In this document: positions 38,446 to 46,991 of the stretch, piece after piece | Numbering within the stretch: position 1 is the first letter of the stretch | Layout of the letters: every line of letters begins with the position of its first letter | Source: Desmonostoc geniculatum HA4340-LM1 | Lineage (GTDB): Bacteria > Cyanobacteriota > Cyanobacteriia > Cyanobacteriales > Nostocaceae | Length of the DNA: 64,000 bases | Assembly: GCA_019359545.1 (NCBI GenBank) | Contig: JAHHHB010000027.1 | Location: 1-64,000 of the forward strand | Reading direction: 5' to 3' | Made by a program: the position numbers and the translations under genes | Notes under the pieces: generated by a model | What the model was told of the DNA's origin: nothing | Databases searched by the model: none | Seen by the model: the letters and a program-made list of their open reading frames with translations, nothing else

Positions 38446-39009
38446 CTACCTAACCTCTTGTCGCCCATATTTCAGGACACTTGACATCCAAACTAACTCA
38501 TCCATAAACTTTGACATGCGGCGAATGTAGGTTGGTTTGTCAATTAAATTGCCTGATTCATCAAATAGTTTCTCAACGTTGCTAAAATTCAGGTCATAGA
38601 AAATAGTTACTAATCCCAACTCCCGCATCACAGGTAAAAGGTTTTGGATTACCCTTGTACCACCAAAAGAACCTGCGGAAACGCCACACAATCCAACAGC
38701 TTTATGAATGTATTCTTTGAGGCAGGTGTCAAGTACATGTTTGAGCAAACCTGGATAGCCGTGATTATATTCTGGTGCAACGATGATTAATCCATCTGCT
38801 CGTTCCATACTTGCAGAAAACTGAGGGTCTTTGATTGATTCCCCTGCATCATCTGTAGCGATCGCCATTTTTCTAATATCGATGAGTTCGGTTTCTAGGC
38901 GATCGCGTGCTGCAACCTGCTCAACAATAAATTTAGCAACGTGTTCGCTTTGGCGACCTTGACGGGGAGTACCAAGAATTACTGGAATAAATAGGGATGA
39001 ATCTGACAT
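38446..39009 (-). CDS. NADPH-dependent FMN reductase family protein
   Basis: The 187-residue flavoprotein begins SLFIPVILGTPRQGRQSEHVAKFI (phosphate loop), with IIVAPEYNHGYPGLLKHVLD as the second family motif and GVSAGSFGGTRVIQNL near residue 108. It likely reduces FMN or a quinone with NADPH. It is a paralogue of the gene at 27651. It sits between two decayed genes: an SDR shrunk to its ends upstream and a cupin tail downstream, which suggests a former operon. Confidence 0.9.
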   Translation of the reverse strand: MSDSSLFIPVILGTPRQGRQSEHVAKFIVEQVAARDRLETELIDIRKMAIATDDAGESIKDPQFSASMERADGLIIVAPEYNHGYPGLLKHVLDTCLKEYIHKAVGLCGVSAGSFGGTRVIQNLLPVMRELGLVTIFYDLNFSNVEKLFDESGNLIDKPTYIRRMSKFMDELVWMSSVLKYGRQEVR

Positions 39010-39021
39010 AGTTTTTTCTCT

Positions 39022-39129
39022 CTACTGTTCTTGATAATTCCAAAGTAATCCACCATGACGCAAAACAATTCTCTGTCCGATGCCTTGACTGCTACCAGTA
39101 ACTAAGGCAAGTTTACCTTCTAATTTCAT
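39022..39129 (-). pseudogene. Short-chain dehydrogenase reduced to its two ends by internal deletion
   Basis: The 35-codon frame reads MKLEGKLALVTGSSQGIG, the N-terminal nucleotide-binding loop of glucose-1-dehydrogenase-type SDRs. It then runs QRIVLRHGGLLWNYQEQ and stop. The tail GGL.WNYQEQ is the usual C-terminus of the same family. About 220 central residues are absent while the frame is kept. It lies 12 bases before the FMN reductase start. Confidence 0.75.
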
Positions 39130-39172
39130 AAACTTTTTCTCTGTGATTTATTCTTGAGTTTTTGGTTAATCT

Positions 39173-39703
39173 TTACAAACTCAAATTGGCAGCACCAAAA
39201 GTAGCATTAAACTTGCGACACCAGATAGCAGCAGATTTATAATCTGCTAAATTTATATTTTCCGGAATGGAATAAGTCTGAGCGCCACTATATTTTTTTA
39301 AGCGAGCAAGAACAATATAGCCTCCCTTTGTTAAGGGATAGGATGGTGGCTTAGTTGAATTGATGACGTTATCTGAACGATGTAAAATTACTACCAAATC
39401 TGGCCCTTGTTCAGAAGTTTTAAAGGACTGGTCAAGTTCTAGAAATGATTTACCGTCTTTTTTCGTAATACGGACTGTTCCTTGAGTTGTATGTTCTCCA
39501 GAAACAAATGTACCTGATTTGATAACAATTGAATTTTGAGATTGTGGTGATTGGGCTAAAGGCTGAGTCTGAGTTGAAGACACTGGGATAGATGCATTTA
39601 CAAGACCAGGATTCTCATTCGACTGTTTATTTAAACCTTCTCCAACACAGCTAGTTAATACAATAGAAGACAAACTTATAATTAATAAATGTCTGATTTT
39701 CAT
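39173..39703 (-). CDS. DM13-domain lipoprotein
   Basis: The 176-residue product has a signal peptide with lipobox VLTSC (Cys 19), a Ser/Gln-rich linker (25-58), and a DM13 domain. Visible DM13 features: SGTFVSGEHTTQGTVRI, LELDQSFKTSEQGPDLVVIL, and the C-terminal AAIWCRKFNATFGAA with its conserved Cys. DM13 is proposed to be a redox domain related to electron transfer. It is expected to be lipid-anchored and to face the periplasm. Monocistronic as far as can be seen. Confidence 0.88.
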   Translation of the reverse strand: MKIRHLLIISLSSIVLTSCVGEGLNKQSNENPGLVNASIPVSSTQTQPLAQSPQSQNSIVIKSGTFVSGEHTTQGTVRITKKDGKSFLELDQSFKTSEQGPDLVVILHRSDNVINSTKPPSYPLTKGGYIVLARLKKYSGAQTYSIPENINLADYKSAAIWCRKFNATFGAANLSL

Positions 39704-40150
39704 GATTTAAATACCTCAATGTATCAGTGAATGATATAGCTCTTATAGCAAAAGCCTTGGTGGTTAGGACATTAACAGATGATCAAACCTAGACACAAAA
39801 AGACTTTTCACCCAGTCACCAGTCCCCAGTCCCTTGCTATAGCTTGAACTTGAAACTAATTATTGCTTGAATAACTAGTTTACAAATGATGACTATCTAA
39901 GGAATAAGATTTAGAAAACTGATATTTTGCTGAGAAAGTTCTTAGTAATTTTTCAGCAGAATTTAAATTTTCAGGACTGTGAGTAATTATACGATGTTGG
40001 TGACAACAAAAACCGCTGCAAGTCCGTAAGTTCAGATCTTGCACTTAGCATTATGGTTATCAATCACACATTGCCATTGCTGTCCCCTCATTTCTCCCAC
40101 TCCCCACTCCCCAAAATTGCTACAGTGAAGACAGTTATGAGGACGCAAAT
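39704..40150. other. Intergenic region
   Basis: No gene is seen. It has CCCAGTCACCAGTCCCCAGTCC-like repeat traces at 39810 and CCCCACTCCCC at 40098. The start region just before 40151 probably holds the promoter of the next gene. Confidence 0.5.
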
Positions 40151-41635
40151 ATGACTGACAAAAATCGTTCTCAATGGGACTTAGGCAGGTTTATCGAAAC
40201 CCTGACTTACTTTGAGGTAATTCCTTTCCTTAACTGGGTACAGCAATTAATCCAAGGCCGTCCTCAGGATAATCAAGATCAACCCAATGGAGGAAGAAAC
40301 GTGGGTGTAATATTAGTAGCAGGTGCTACAGGTGGTGTAGGAAAGCGAGTCGTAAAGCGATCGCTCGAACGAGGTTATAAAGTTCGCGCTTTAGTGAGAG
40401 ATATTGACAAAGCACGGTCAATTCTTGGTAGTGATGTTGACTTAGTAGTTGCAGATATCACCCAACCAGAAACTTTAACTGCCGTAGTTATGGCTAATAT
40501 CGAAGCTGTAATTTGTTGCACAGCAGTGCGCGTGCAACCAGTAGAGGGAGACACCGCAGATAGAGCAAAATACTATCAAGGTGTTAAATTTTACCAACCG
40601 GAAATTGTCGGCAACACCCCAGAAAATGTGGAATATCAAGGTGTCAAAAACTTAGTCCAAGCCGCAGCAAAATATCTACCCCAAGCAAACGAAAAACTAA
40701 TATTTGATTTTACAAAACCATCAGCAGAATTAAAAGATGTTTGGGGGGCGCTGGATGATGTTGTCATGGGTGGTGTAAGTGCCAGTAATATCCAATTATT
40801 AGAAAATGCAGCTTTATTTGCTGGTAATGTTTCCACTGCGAACTCCGGTGGATTTGCTTCTGTGAGAACTAAGAATTTTGATCCACCATTTAACTTATCT
40901 GGTTACGAAGGTGTGAAATTGCGCGTCAAAGGTGACGGTCAGCGTTATAAAATCTTCCTACGAACAGATACAAAATGGGATGGCATTGGCTATAGCTATT
41001 CTTTCGACACCGTAGCTAATACCTGGGTAGATATTCACATTCCCTTTAGAGATTTGATTCCTGTATTTCGGGCAAAAATTGTCAAGGATGCACCACCAAT
41101 TGAGCAGAGTAGAATTTGTTCATTTCAACTGATGTTAAGCAAATTTGAATATGATGGTGCATTAAATCCCAAATTTTCTCCAGGTGGCTTTGCTTTCCAG
41201 TTGGAATCAATTAAAGCTTATGGCGGCGCAAATTTGCCCCAATTTATTCTTGTCAGTTCAGCAGGCGTAACTCGCCCTGGGCGTCCCGGTATTAATTTAG
41301 ATGAAGAACCGCCAGCAGTGAAATTAAATGACCAATTGGGAGGAATTTTAACTTGGAAGTTGAAAGGAGAAGATAGTTTAAGAGCAAGCAAAATTCCTTA
41401 TACAATTATTCGACCTTGTGCTTTAACTGAGGAAACAGGGGGTAAGGAATTAATATTTGAGCAAGGCGATAATATTAAAGGCAAAATCAGCCGTGAGGAT
41501 GTCGCAGAACTTTGCGTGCAAGTGCTAAAAATAGCAAAAGCATGTAATGTCACCTTTGAGATAAAAAACGGAGAAAACACTGTTAACTCTATCGATTGGC
41601 AGAGGCTATTTTCTAATTTAGAACAGGATAAATAA
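40151..41635 (+). CDS. Atypical SDR with inserted CIA30 domain (HCF173-like)
   Basis: The 494-residue protein has a Rossmann fold opening VILVAGATGGVGKRVVKR (about 54-72). A CIA30 domain follows at about 180-355 (FDFTKPSAELKDVWGALDDVVMGG..., later WVDIHIPFRDLIPVF). The Rossmann part then resumes with FILVSSAGVTRPG and KIPYTIIRPCALTEE. This split-domain order is that of plant HCF173, which helps psbA translation and photosystem II assembly; a related role here is inference. NAD(P)-binding is likely from GATGGVGK. Confidence 0.85.
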   Translation: MTDKNRSQWDLGRFIETLTYFEVIPFLNWVQQLIQGRPQDNQDQPNGGRNVGVILVAGATGGVGKRVVKRSLERGYKVRALVRDIDKARSILGSDVDLVVADITQPETLTAVVMANIEAVICCTAVRVQPVEGDTADRAKYYQGVKFYQPEIVGNTPENVEYQGVKNLVQAAAKYLPQANEKLIFDFTKPSAELKDVWGALDDVVMGGVSASNIQLLENAALFAGNVSTANSGGFASVRTKNFDPPFNLSGYEGVKLRVKGDGQRYKIFLRTDTKWDGIGYSYSFDTVANTWVDIHIPFRDLIPVFRAKIVKDAPPIEQSRICSFQLMLSKFEYDGALNPKFSPGGFAFQLESIKAYGGANLPQFILVSSAGVTRPGRPGINLDEEPPAVKLNDQLGGILTWKLKGEDSLRASKIPYTIIRPCALTEETGGKELIFEQGDNIKGKISREDVAELCVQVLKIAKACNVTFEIKNGENTVNSIDWQRLFSNLEQDK

Positions 41636-41790
41636 GAATTCAGAATTCAGAATTCAGGAATCAGTAATATTTTTACGGTGGTTAATGCTTAAGGTTTCCT
41701 CAAAGCCTGATAATCTTATTGAAACTCTTAGCTTTAAGCATGAGAATATTCTGAATTCAGAATTCTGACTCCTGAATTCTGATTCATAGT
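41636..41790. repeat. GAATTC-type tandem repeats and inverted copies
   Basis: GAATTCAGAATTCAGAATTC at 41637 and its complement TTCTGAATTCAGAATTCTGA around 41750 flank a short unique stretch. The arms could form a long stem. Confidence 0.75.
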
Positions 41791-41816
41791 TATTGAGAAC
41801 AGTGCAAGATATTAAG

Positions 41817-42164
41817 ATGAATAAAATCAAGGTGCTAATACTTGCCGGTATTTTAGTACTGATTATCTGGGGTGGGTTATTTCCAAATACTGCTTCATCA
41901 CAGCAAGTTGAGTCCCGCCTGAACAACTTGGAAGCCGATTTTAATCGTGTCGAATCGCGGTTAAACCAACTAGAATCTCAACTAAATCAAACCGGTCGGT
42001 CTCCATCCCCAAGAACAACACTTACTCCACGACAGTCAACAGGTTCCAGACAGAATTTATCACAGCAAGATCCTATGTTCGATCGGCTTGCAACTTTGGT
42101 GATCGAATTGAAACAACAAGTCAATAAATTAGAGGAGCGAGTTTCTAAAATAGAATCACGCTGA
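41817..42164 (+). CDS. Small membrane-anchored coiled-coil protein
   Basis: From ATG 41817 the product is 115 residues. There is an N-terminal hydrophobic segment (4-22), then VESRLNNLEADFNRVESRLNQLESQLNQ, a leucine heptad coiled coil (about 30-58), a Ser/Pro/Thr-rich linker, and a second coiled coil at the C-terminus (LVIELKQQVNKLEERVSKIES). The anchor plus two coiled coils suggests a scaffold or spacer; no named family. Upstream in-frame TTG 41793 is less likely. Confidence 0.7.
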   Translation: MNKIKVLILAGILVLIIWGGLFPNTASSQQVESRLNNLEADFNRVESRLNQLESQLNQTGRSPSPRTTLTPRQSTGSRQNLSQQDPMFDRLATLVIELKQQVNKLEERVSKIESR

Positions 42165-42201
42165 ATATTTCAATTGGGTAAAATCTAAGTCTTTGGTGGG
42201 A

Positions 42202-42506
42202 TATAGGACTACTATTTGATTTTTGAAAAGATACGTAGGGGAGCCAGCGCTGTGCGGGGGTTCCCCCCGTTGAGGCGACTGGCGTTGCGTTAGCACAGAG
42301 AGTACGGCACCAAAGCCTTAAGAATGGTGTGTTACGGCTTACGCCTAACACACCCTACAAATGCTTAGATTTTTCACCAAATCAAATAGGATTGCTATAG
42401 CACAGAGAGTACGGCACCAAAGCCTTAAGAATGGTGCGTTACGGCTTACGCCTAACACACCCTACAAATACTTAGATTTTTCACCAAATCAAATAGGATT
42501 GCTATA
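42202..42506. repeat. MITE-like element, family A, copy 2, with a 107-bp tandem duplication
   Basis: The left end TATAGGACTACTATTTGATT matches family A. The right end CCAAATCAAATAGGATTGCTATA is present twice because a 107-bp unit (42291-42397) is repeated directly at 42398-42504 with few differences. Each unit contains GGCTTACGCCTAACACACCC. Non-coding. Confidence 0.8.
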
Positions 42507-42653
42507 GCATAGTTGTGCTAACCTACCTGTAATCTACAAAGCTAAATAAAGGTGTATAAAAACCCAACACTAAGCGTTAATTGTTGGGTTTGGTTCCATT
42601 CAACCCAACTTATAATTCTCATTAACTGTACCTTTGCTTTTTGCCGATCGAGT

Positions 42654-43214
42654 TTAGGAAGGTTTTTTGGCATCGGAAATCATTTGCGAGAGAATATATG
42701 CTGTAAAATCTAGCAACTGATCCAGCACAAGGCCAATAATACCAATGTAGAGTATTGCCTCGATTATGGAATCGATGTTACCACTTTTATAACTATCCCA
42801 GAGAAGAAAGCCGAGTCCTTTTGGGCCTATCAACATTTCTGTGGCAATAACTGTAAACCAAGCTACCCAAATCCCAACTTTCAGAGCATGAAATATATGA
42901 AATATGGCTACTCGAAAGTTCTTATTTTGTCTATGAAAATGTCGCAAGCCTATTGCAGTATTAATGATTATTGTCCAGAGAGTACCAAAAAAAATTACGA
43001 CAATAGCAGCAGCTTCACTTTCTCTAAACACTACTAAACTAATAGGTAGTAAAGCTATAGGAGGGATACTATGTGGTATCTGAAATATCCGCCTGAATAG
43101 CTGATAAATCATGCTATTCATCCCGATGAAATATCCGATGAAACTACCCAATACTGCGGCTGGAATGTAACCAACAAATAATCGTTGTAGGCTAGCTAAA
43201 AATTCTAAAAACAT
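42654..43214 (-). CDS. ABC permease related to NrtB/CmpB, short and orphaned
   Basis: The 186-residue protein has four to five spans and matches the nitrate/bicarbonate permease family (SLQRLFVGYIPAAVLGSFIGY, FFGTLWTIIINTAIGLRH, WVAWFTVIATEMLIGPKGLGF, SGNIDSIIEAILYIGIIGL). Full-length relatives have about 250-280 residues; the N-terminal span is short. The cytoplasmic EAA loop is reduced to HFHRQNKNFRVAIFHIFHAL, which lacks the usual block that docks the ATPase. No binding protein or ATPase gene is adjacent. It may be a decaying gene or a divergent permease. Confidence 0.7.
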   Translation of the reverse strand: MFLEFLASLQRLFVGYIPAAVLGSFIGYFIGMNSMIYQLFRRIFQIPHSIPPIALLPISLVVFRESEAAAIVVIFFGTLWTIIINTAIGLRHFHRQNKNFRVAIFHIFHALKVGIWVAWFTVIATEMLIGPKGLGFLLWDSYKSGNIDSIIEAILYIGIIGLVLDQLLDFTAYILSQMISDAKKPS

Positions 43215-43568
43215 GTTATTTTCTATGCCTCAGTTCTCATTGAGAACATCTAGGAAATACTGGGGCAACAGCACAAAGCAGCATGTGTGGCAAATCATTT
43301 ACGACTGCCATAGAAAAGTGATTTGAATTGCACTTACTCTTTTCCCACTACAAAATTTCCTATATCTTCTCCTCCTTGGCGCTTACTCAAACAAGTTTAT
43401 GTATTCTGACGATGAGGTAGGAGTAGTACAAAGAAAAGGTAAAACTTGGCTTTCCTAGAATTTATCATCAAAATAAATCCTGATTAGTAAATTCAATACA
43501 ATTTCTCTAATTAACTTGCTCCTTAACAACCAGAACCCGGACTTCTCTAAGAAGTGGGGGTTATAAGG

Positions 43569-43704
43569 CAATACGGTTCAGTTAGCGCCAAAAACCTTGA
43601 AATGTGTAGGTTGGGTTGAGGAACGAAACCCAACATTTTCGGGACTTTGTTGGGTTGCGCTTTGCTTAACCCAACCTACAATTTTTCTTAACTGAACCGT
43701 ATTG
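43569..43704. repeat. MITE-like element, family C, copy 2, with 10-bp target duplication
   Basis: The 136-bp element has perfect 16-bp terminal inverted repeats (CAATACGGTTCAGTTA). The exact 10-mer GGTTATAAGG flanks it on both sides (43559-43568 and 43705-43714). Its core has a TAGGTTGGGTT...AACCCAACCTA stem. No open frame. Confidence 0.88.
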
Positions 43705-43851
43705 GGTTATAAGGCTTGCGATTTTTATAAATTAAATAAGATTACTATAGTTAAACTTGTGATTAGCAATACAGATAATCAATAAAATAAGAAATATGAA
43801 GGATGAAATGATAATGTTTAACTTTCATCCTTAATGCTGTAAAACTTGAGA

Positions 43852-44427
43852 TTATTTTCCCATATTTCGCTTCATTTGTTCTAATTCGTCTTGCGTTTCC
43901 CAACGACGGAACTTTTCTTCTAAGTCGTCAAAACCAGTAGAATAAGTGCTAGTTTGATTCGACCAACCATTGGTTTCCAAGCGCTGCTGGGTTTGGGCTT
44001 TGGCACGTACTGTCTGTGCTTCGGCGGCTTTGGCCTGTACCTCCTGTCGTCGCTGCTGAATTTTCCGCAGTAGTTCCTGAGATTGGTTAATGCGTTCTTT
44101 CAGCCCTTGCATGTGTCCCCAGCGTTGATTCCCTTCTCGCAACAAGGCTGCTTCTCGTTCACTTGCCGCAGTCACCAAATCTTGTCTACCAGCGTCTTTA
44201 GCTTTTTGAACACGGATGTGCCAACGCTGGATTTCTTGAGCGGTAGACAGAATATCGTCTTGCGATCGCTTCTCTTGTAATTGTAAATCTGCAATCAGCT
44301 TTAATGTATCTTCCTCTTGCTCACGCAGCTGTTCTAGCAGCGCTTCTAACTCCAAATGTGGATTGTTACGCAAGAATTCTTCTAAACGGTTTTCTAGAAA
44401 CCGACTCAAATCATCAAATAAACCCAC
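43852..44427 (-). CDS. TIGR04376-family coiled-coil protein (PspA-like)
   Basis: The 191-residue protein is nearly all helical, from LEALLEQLREQEEDTLKLIADL through KAKDAGRQDLVTAASEREAALL to QQRRQEVQAKAAEAQTVRAKA, and starts MGLFDDLSRFLENRLEEFL. This matches TIGR04376, a cyanobacterial family distantly like PspA/Vipp1 (domain order and EREAAL motif). Function is not established; membrane-associated scaffold is a guess. The upstream end is AT-rich, and it is monocistronic on the minus strand. Confidence 0.82.
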   Translation of the reverse strand: MGLFDDLSRFLENRLEEFLRNNPHLELEALLEQLREQEEDTLKLIADLQLQEKRSQDDILSTAQEIQRWHIRVQKAKDAGRQDLVTAASEREAALLREGNQRWGHMQGLKERINQSQELLRKIQQRRQEVQAKAAEAQTVRAKAQTQQRLETNGWSNQTSTYSTGFDDLEEKFRRWETQDELEQMKRNMGK

Positions 44428-44700
44428 TGCCAGAACTCCAGAGGTCGGGTATGTAACTATTTTATTGTAATAATTATTATCCCAGGCGGAATGTAAATTT
44501 TAATAGTTCAGTTCATCAAGTAATTTAAATCGCTGAGAGAAAAGTTAAATTCCACAAAAACACACGATTTTTGTGTCAAAAAAAGCACATTTATTTGCGG
44601 GTCGAGATGCGAAATTCACAAATCTCAATCATCCTGTGATAAATATAGATGTGGCAATCATCTCGTTCATCAAAATCGCAGTATAGTTTACTTATCTTCT

Positions 44701-44772
44701 ATGGTTAACATTGGCAATAAAGCCCTTTGTATGATTGAACAAGATACAACATTAGACAGAATTGGTGACTGA
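44701..44772 (+). pseudogene. Short ORF, possible remnant upstream of hicB
   Basis: The 23-codon frame MVNIGNKALCMIEQDTTLDRIGD lies three bases before the hicB start. Its start is similar to the C-terminal part of four-helix-bundle suffix proteins (IGNKALC.I.Q), but the match is short and I hold it loosely. It could also be a leader peptide. Confidence 0.25.
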
Positions 44773-44775
44773 GAT

Positions 44776-44970
44776 ATGCGATACAAAGTAAAGTTAAATA
44801 AAACAGATGAAGGATTCGCTATCTGGTGTCCTGCTTTACCCGGATGTTGGTCCCAGGGCGAGACAGAAGAAGAAGCTTTAGAAAATATCAAAGATGCTAT
44901 TCAAGCCTACCTCGATACTGTTGAGGAATTGACTAAGGATGCAGAATCTCGTTACGTAGAAGTGGGATAA
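44776..44970 (+). CDS. HicB-like antitoxin
   Basis: The 64-residue product is a short HicB (ribbon-only) antitoxin: YKVKLNKTDEGFAIWCPALPGCWSQGETEEEALENIKDAI is the HicB fold with its conserved DEGF and ALPGC blocks. It lacks a separate DNA-binding domain, as many short HicB do. It is expected to neutralise the HicA RNase encoded two bases downstream. ATG 44776 begins the family N-terminus directly. The order antitoxin then toxin is common in cyanobacteria. Confidence 0.9.
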   Translation: MRYKVKLNKTDEGFAIWCPALPGCWSQGETEEEALENIKDAIQAYLDTVEELTKDAESRYVEVG

Positions 44971-44972
44971 TT

Positions 44973-45185
44973 ATGCCCAAACTTGCAGGGATTAATCACC
45001 TACGAGCTATCAACGCCTTTGAAAAAGCAGGGTTTTCAGTTGTACGACAAGGTAAGCATATTACGATGACCAATGGCGAAAGGATTATCACCATTCCAAG
45101 AGCTAATCCGATTAATGCCTACACAATGGCTGGAATTATAAAAGATGCTGGTTTAACAATTGAAGAATTTCAGAATTTTTTATAG
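44973..45185 (+). CDS. HicA-like mRNA interferase toxin
   Basis: The 70-residue protein has the HicA double-stranded-RNA-binding-like fold: LRAINAFEKAGFSVVRQGKHITM with the catalytic His of GKHITM (about residue 29), and a C-terminal HicA-like helix ending EEFQNFL. HicA cleaves mRNA without ribosomes when the antitoxin is lost. It starts two bases after hicB. No second copy is seen in the window. Confidence 0.92.
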   Translation: MPKLAGINHLRAINAFEKAGFSVVRQGKHITMTNGERIITIPRANPINAYTMAGIIKDAGLTIEEFQNFL

Positions 45186-45270
45186 AAACTGAATCAGGCG
45201 ATGATGAGAAGTACTTCGTCTTACATACAGAATGCGCCTCAATTTTATGTTTAAATATGGTAGAACTAAG

Positions 45271-46767
45271 TTAAGGTTTAGCAGTTACGACAATTTCTTT
45301 CAAGCTACTGCTAGAGTCAGTTATACTTTTCAAGCTCTTATTTGATGAGCTATTAGAACTTGTAGTTATTTCTTTCAAAATAAGTTTATTGTTGTCAATA
45401 GATAGATAAATATCTGTTCGTTCAATAACTTTTTTCAAAAATGTTGTCAATTTGTCACCATGCTTTTCTCTTTTTTGGTCAAAATCTGGGATGTCGTTTC
45501 TCAACATTTTGTGAATTTGAGAGATATGAATACCACCTTGTCTCAGCTGACTTACTTGCTCAATATTTTGCTTCAATCCCTGCAAAACTTTCTTAGTTAT
45601 CAGAAAAATATCATTTGATGGACTATCGCTAGTCACTTCAGTAACTTGAATTTCCTCTATTTTGGTTTGAGGAGCAGGTATAGGTATAAAGCGATCGCAA
45701 ACAGATTTGAGGACACGATTCACCTGTGCTTCATAAGCACATCCAATCACAGTTTTTCCATATTCATGAAGCTTTTTAGCTAAAGCAGCAAATGCACCAT
45801 CACCTGATACAATAACGAAAACTTCCAATGTAGGACGACTCTGGGCTAATTCCATGACATCAATTGCCAGTTGCATATCTGCTGCATTCCGTTTATGACT
45901 GTAATCAAAAATTTGAACTGCTTCAATTCCCAGTTCTTGGATCTCATTCTTGAGCAGCCTTAATCGAGAATCACTCCAGTCAGCATAGGCACATTGGATA
46001 GCAATTTTATTAACCAGAGTAGTTTTTTCCAGATTTGTTTGAATTTGTTTCAAAGAAAAATTTAAATTTGGGTTGCTTCTACCCATTGTTAAGTTTTCAA
46101 TATCATAAAAAATAGCTGTATTGAACTGCCCAATCTTAGATGAAATATTCGCTGTTGTAGTCAACTGCTCTAAACGAATCTGGCGCTGTTTTAACTCTTG
46201 GAACTCAGCTATTAAAGATGTTGAATCGGAACTAATGGTTTGCTGTTTGAAGTCTGTAATTACTGTATGTAAGTCATTGAATTGTAGCTTTGCTTGTTGT
46301 AATTCTTGCTGTAATTGTTCAGTTACTGTCTTGATTTGAATCTGAGTTTGGACAGTCTGCTGCTGAAGTTCGCCAAGGGTTTTGGAGAGGATATGTTGGC
46401 GTTGCTGATAAGCTCTTACCAAAGCTTGCTGGACGATATTCGATTCTTTGGCAAAAGCTTCACGGGTGTAAACCTGTAAAACTGCTTCATAACCAGCGAT
46501 CGCAATTTCCAAATTACTCCCAGGATTACCTTGCTCAAAGCCTTGAATAATCGTACTTAGTTTGAGAATGACTCCGGCTATATTAATAGCGTTGGCAGGT
46601 TCTTTAGCAAAGCGATCGCTTACCCATTTTCGCAACATTAAAGCCAAATTATCATTTAGTTTGCTTAAGTTATGTTGCAGAATTGGATATAGTTCCTGGT
46701 TTTGATATGTTGCTCTTAATAACTCCATCAGGAAGTTTTGCTCCTGATTACCAGCTTCATGTGGCAT
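45271..46767 (-). CDS. NYN-domain protein with C-terminal OST-HTH/LOTUS domain
   Basis: The 498-residue product has an N-terminal helical region (1-130), a long coiled coil (130-205), a NYN (PIN-like RNase) domain at about 212-370, and an OST-HTH/LOTUS domain at about 405-470. Metal-site aspartates: AIFYDIENL, KRNAADMQLAIDVMELA and VIVSGDGAFAALAKKL. The LOTUS part is GGIHISQIHKMLRND. LOTUS domains bind RNA, and NYN domains cut RNA; a nuclease role on RNA is inferred. It lies on the same strand as the next cluster, 224 bases downstream of it. Confidence 0.85.
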   Translation of the reverse strand: MPHEAGNQEQNFLMELLRATYQNQELYPILQHNLSKLNDNLALMLRKWVSDRFAKEPANAINIAGVILKLSTIIQGFEQGNPGSNLEIAIAGYEAVLQVYTREAFAKESNIVQQALVRAYQQRQHILSKTLGELQQQTVQTQIQIKTVTEQLQQELQQAKLQFNDLHTVITDFKQQTISSDSTSLIAEFQELKQRQIRLEQLTTTANISSKIGQFNTAIFYDIENLTMGRSNPNLNFSLKQIQTNLEKTTLVNKIAIQCAYADWSDSRLRLLKNEIQELGIEAVQIFDYSHKRNAADMQLAIDVMELAQSRPTLEVFVIVSGDGAFAALAKKLHEYGKTVIGCAYEAQVNRVLKSVCDRFIPIPAPQTKIEEIQVTEVTSDSPSNDIFLITKKVLQGLKQNIEQVSQLRQGGIHISQIHKMLRNDIPDFDQKREKHGDKLTTFLKKVIERTDIYLSIDNNKLILKEITTSSNSSSNKSLKSITDSSSSLKEIVVTAKP

Positions 46768-46829
46768 AGCTAAATCCCTGACAATGTACCTTTTGGGTTA
46801 GTATTCCCAATTTTGTATAGTATCTAACA

Positions 46830-46985
46830 GAAGAATTCAGAATCCAGGAGTCAGAAGTCAGGAGTCAGAATTCAGAATTCAGAATACTTTGATAGCCTAA
46901 CTGAATAAATTTCAAAAAATCAAGAACCCATAGGATGGTTAATTTACACAATTATTATGACTCCTGTGTTCTGAATTCTGAATTC
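46830..46985. repeat. GAATTC/GGAGTCAGA tandem repeats as inverted arms
   Basis: Runs of AGAATTCAGAATCCAGGAGTC (46830-46884) and CTGTGTTCTGAATTCTGAAT (46962-46984) form a potential long stem between the NYN gene and the peptidase gene. No gene is seen within. Confidence 0.7.
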
Positions 46986-46991
46986 TTACAT

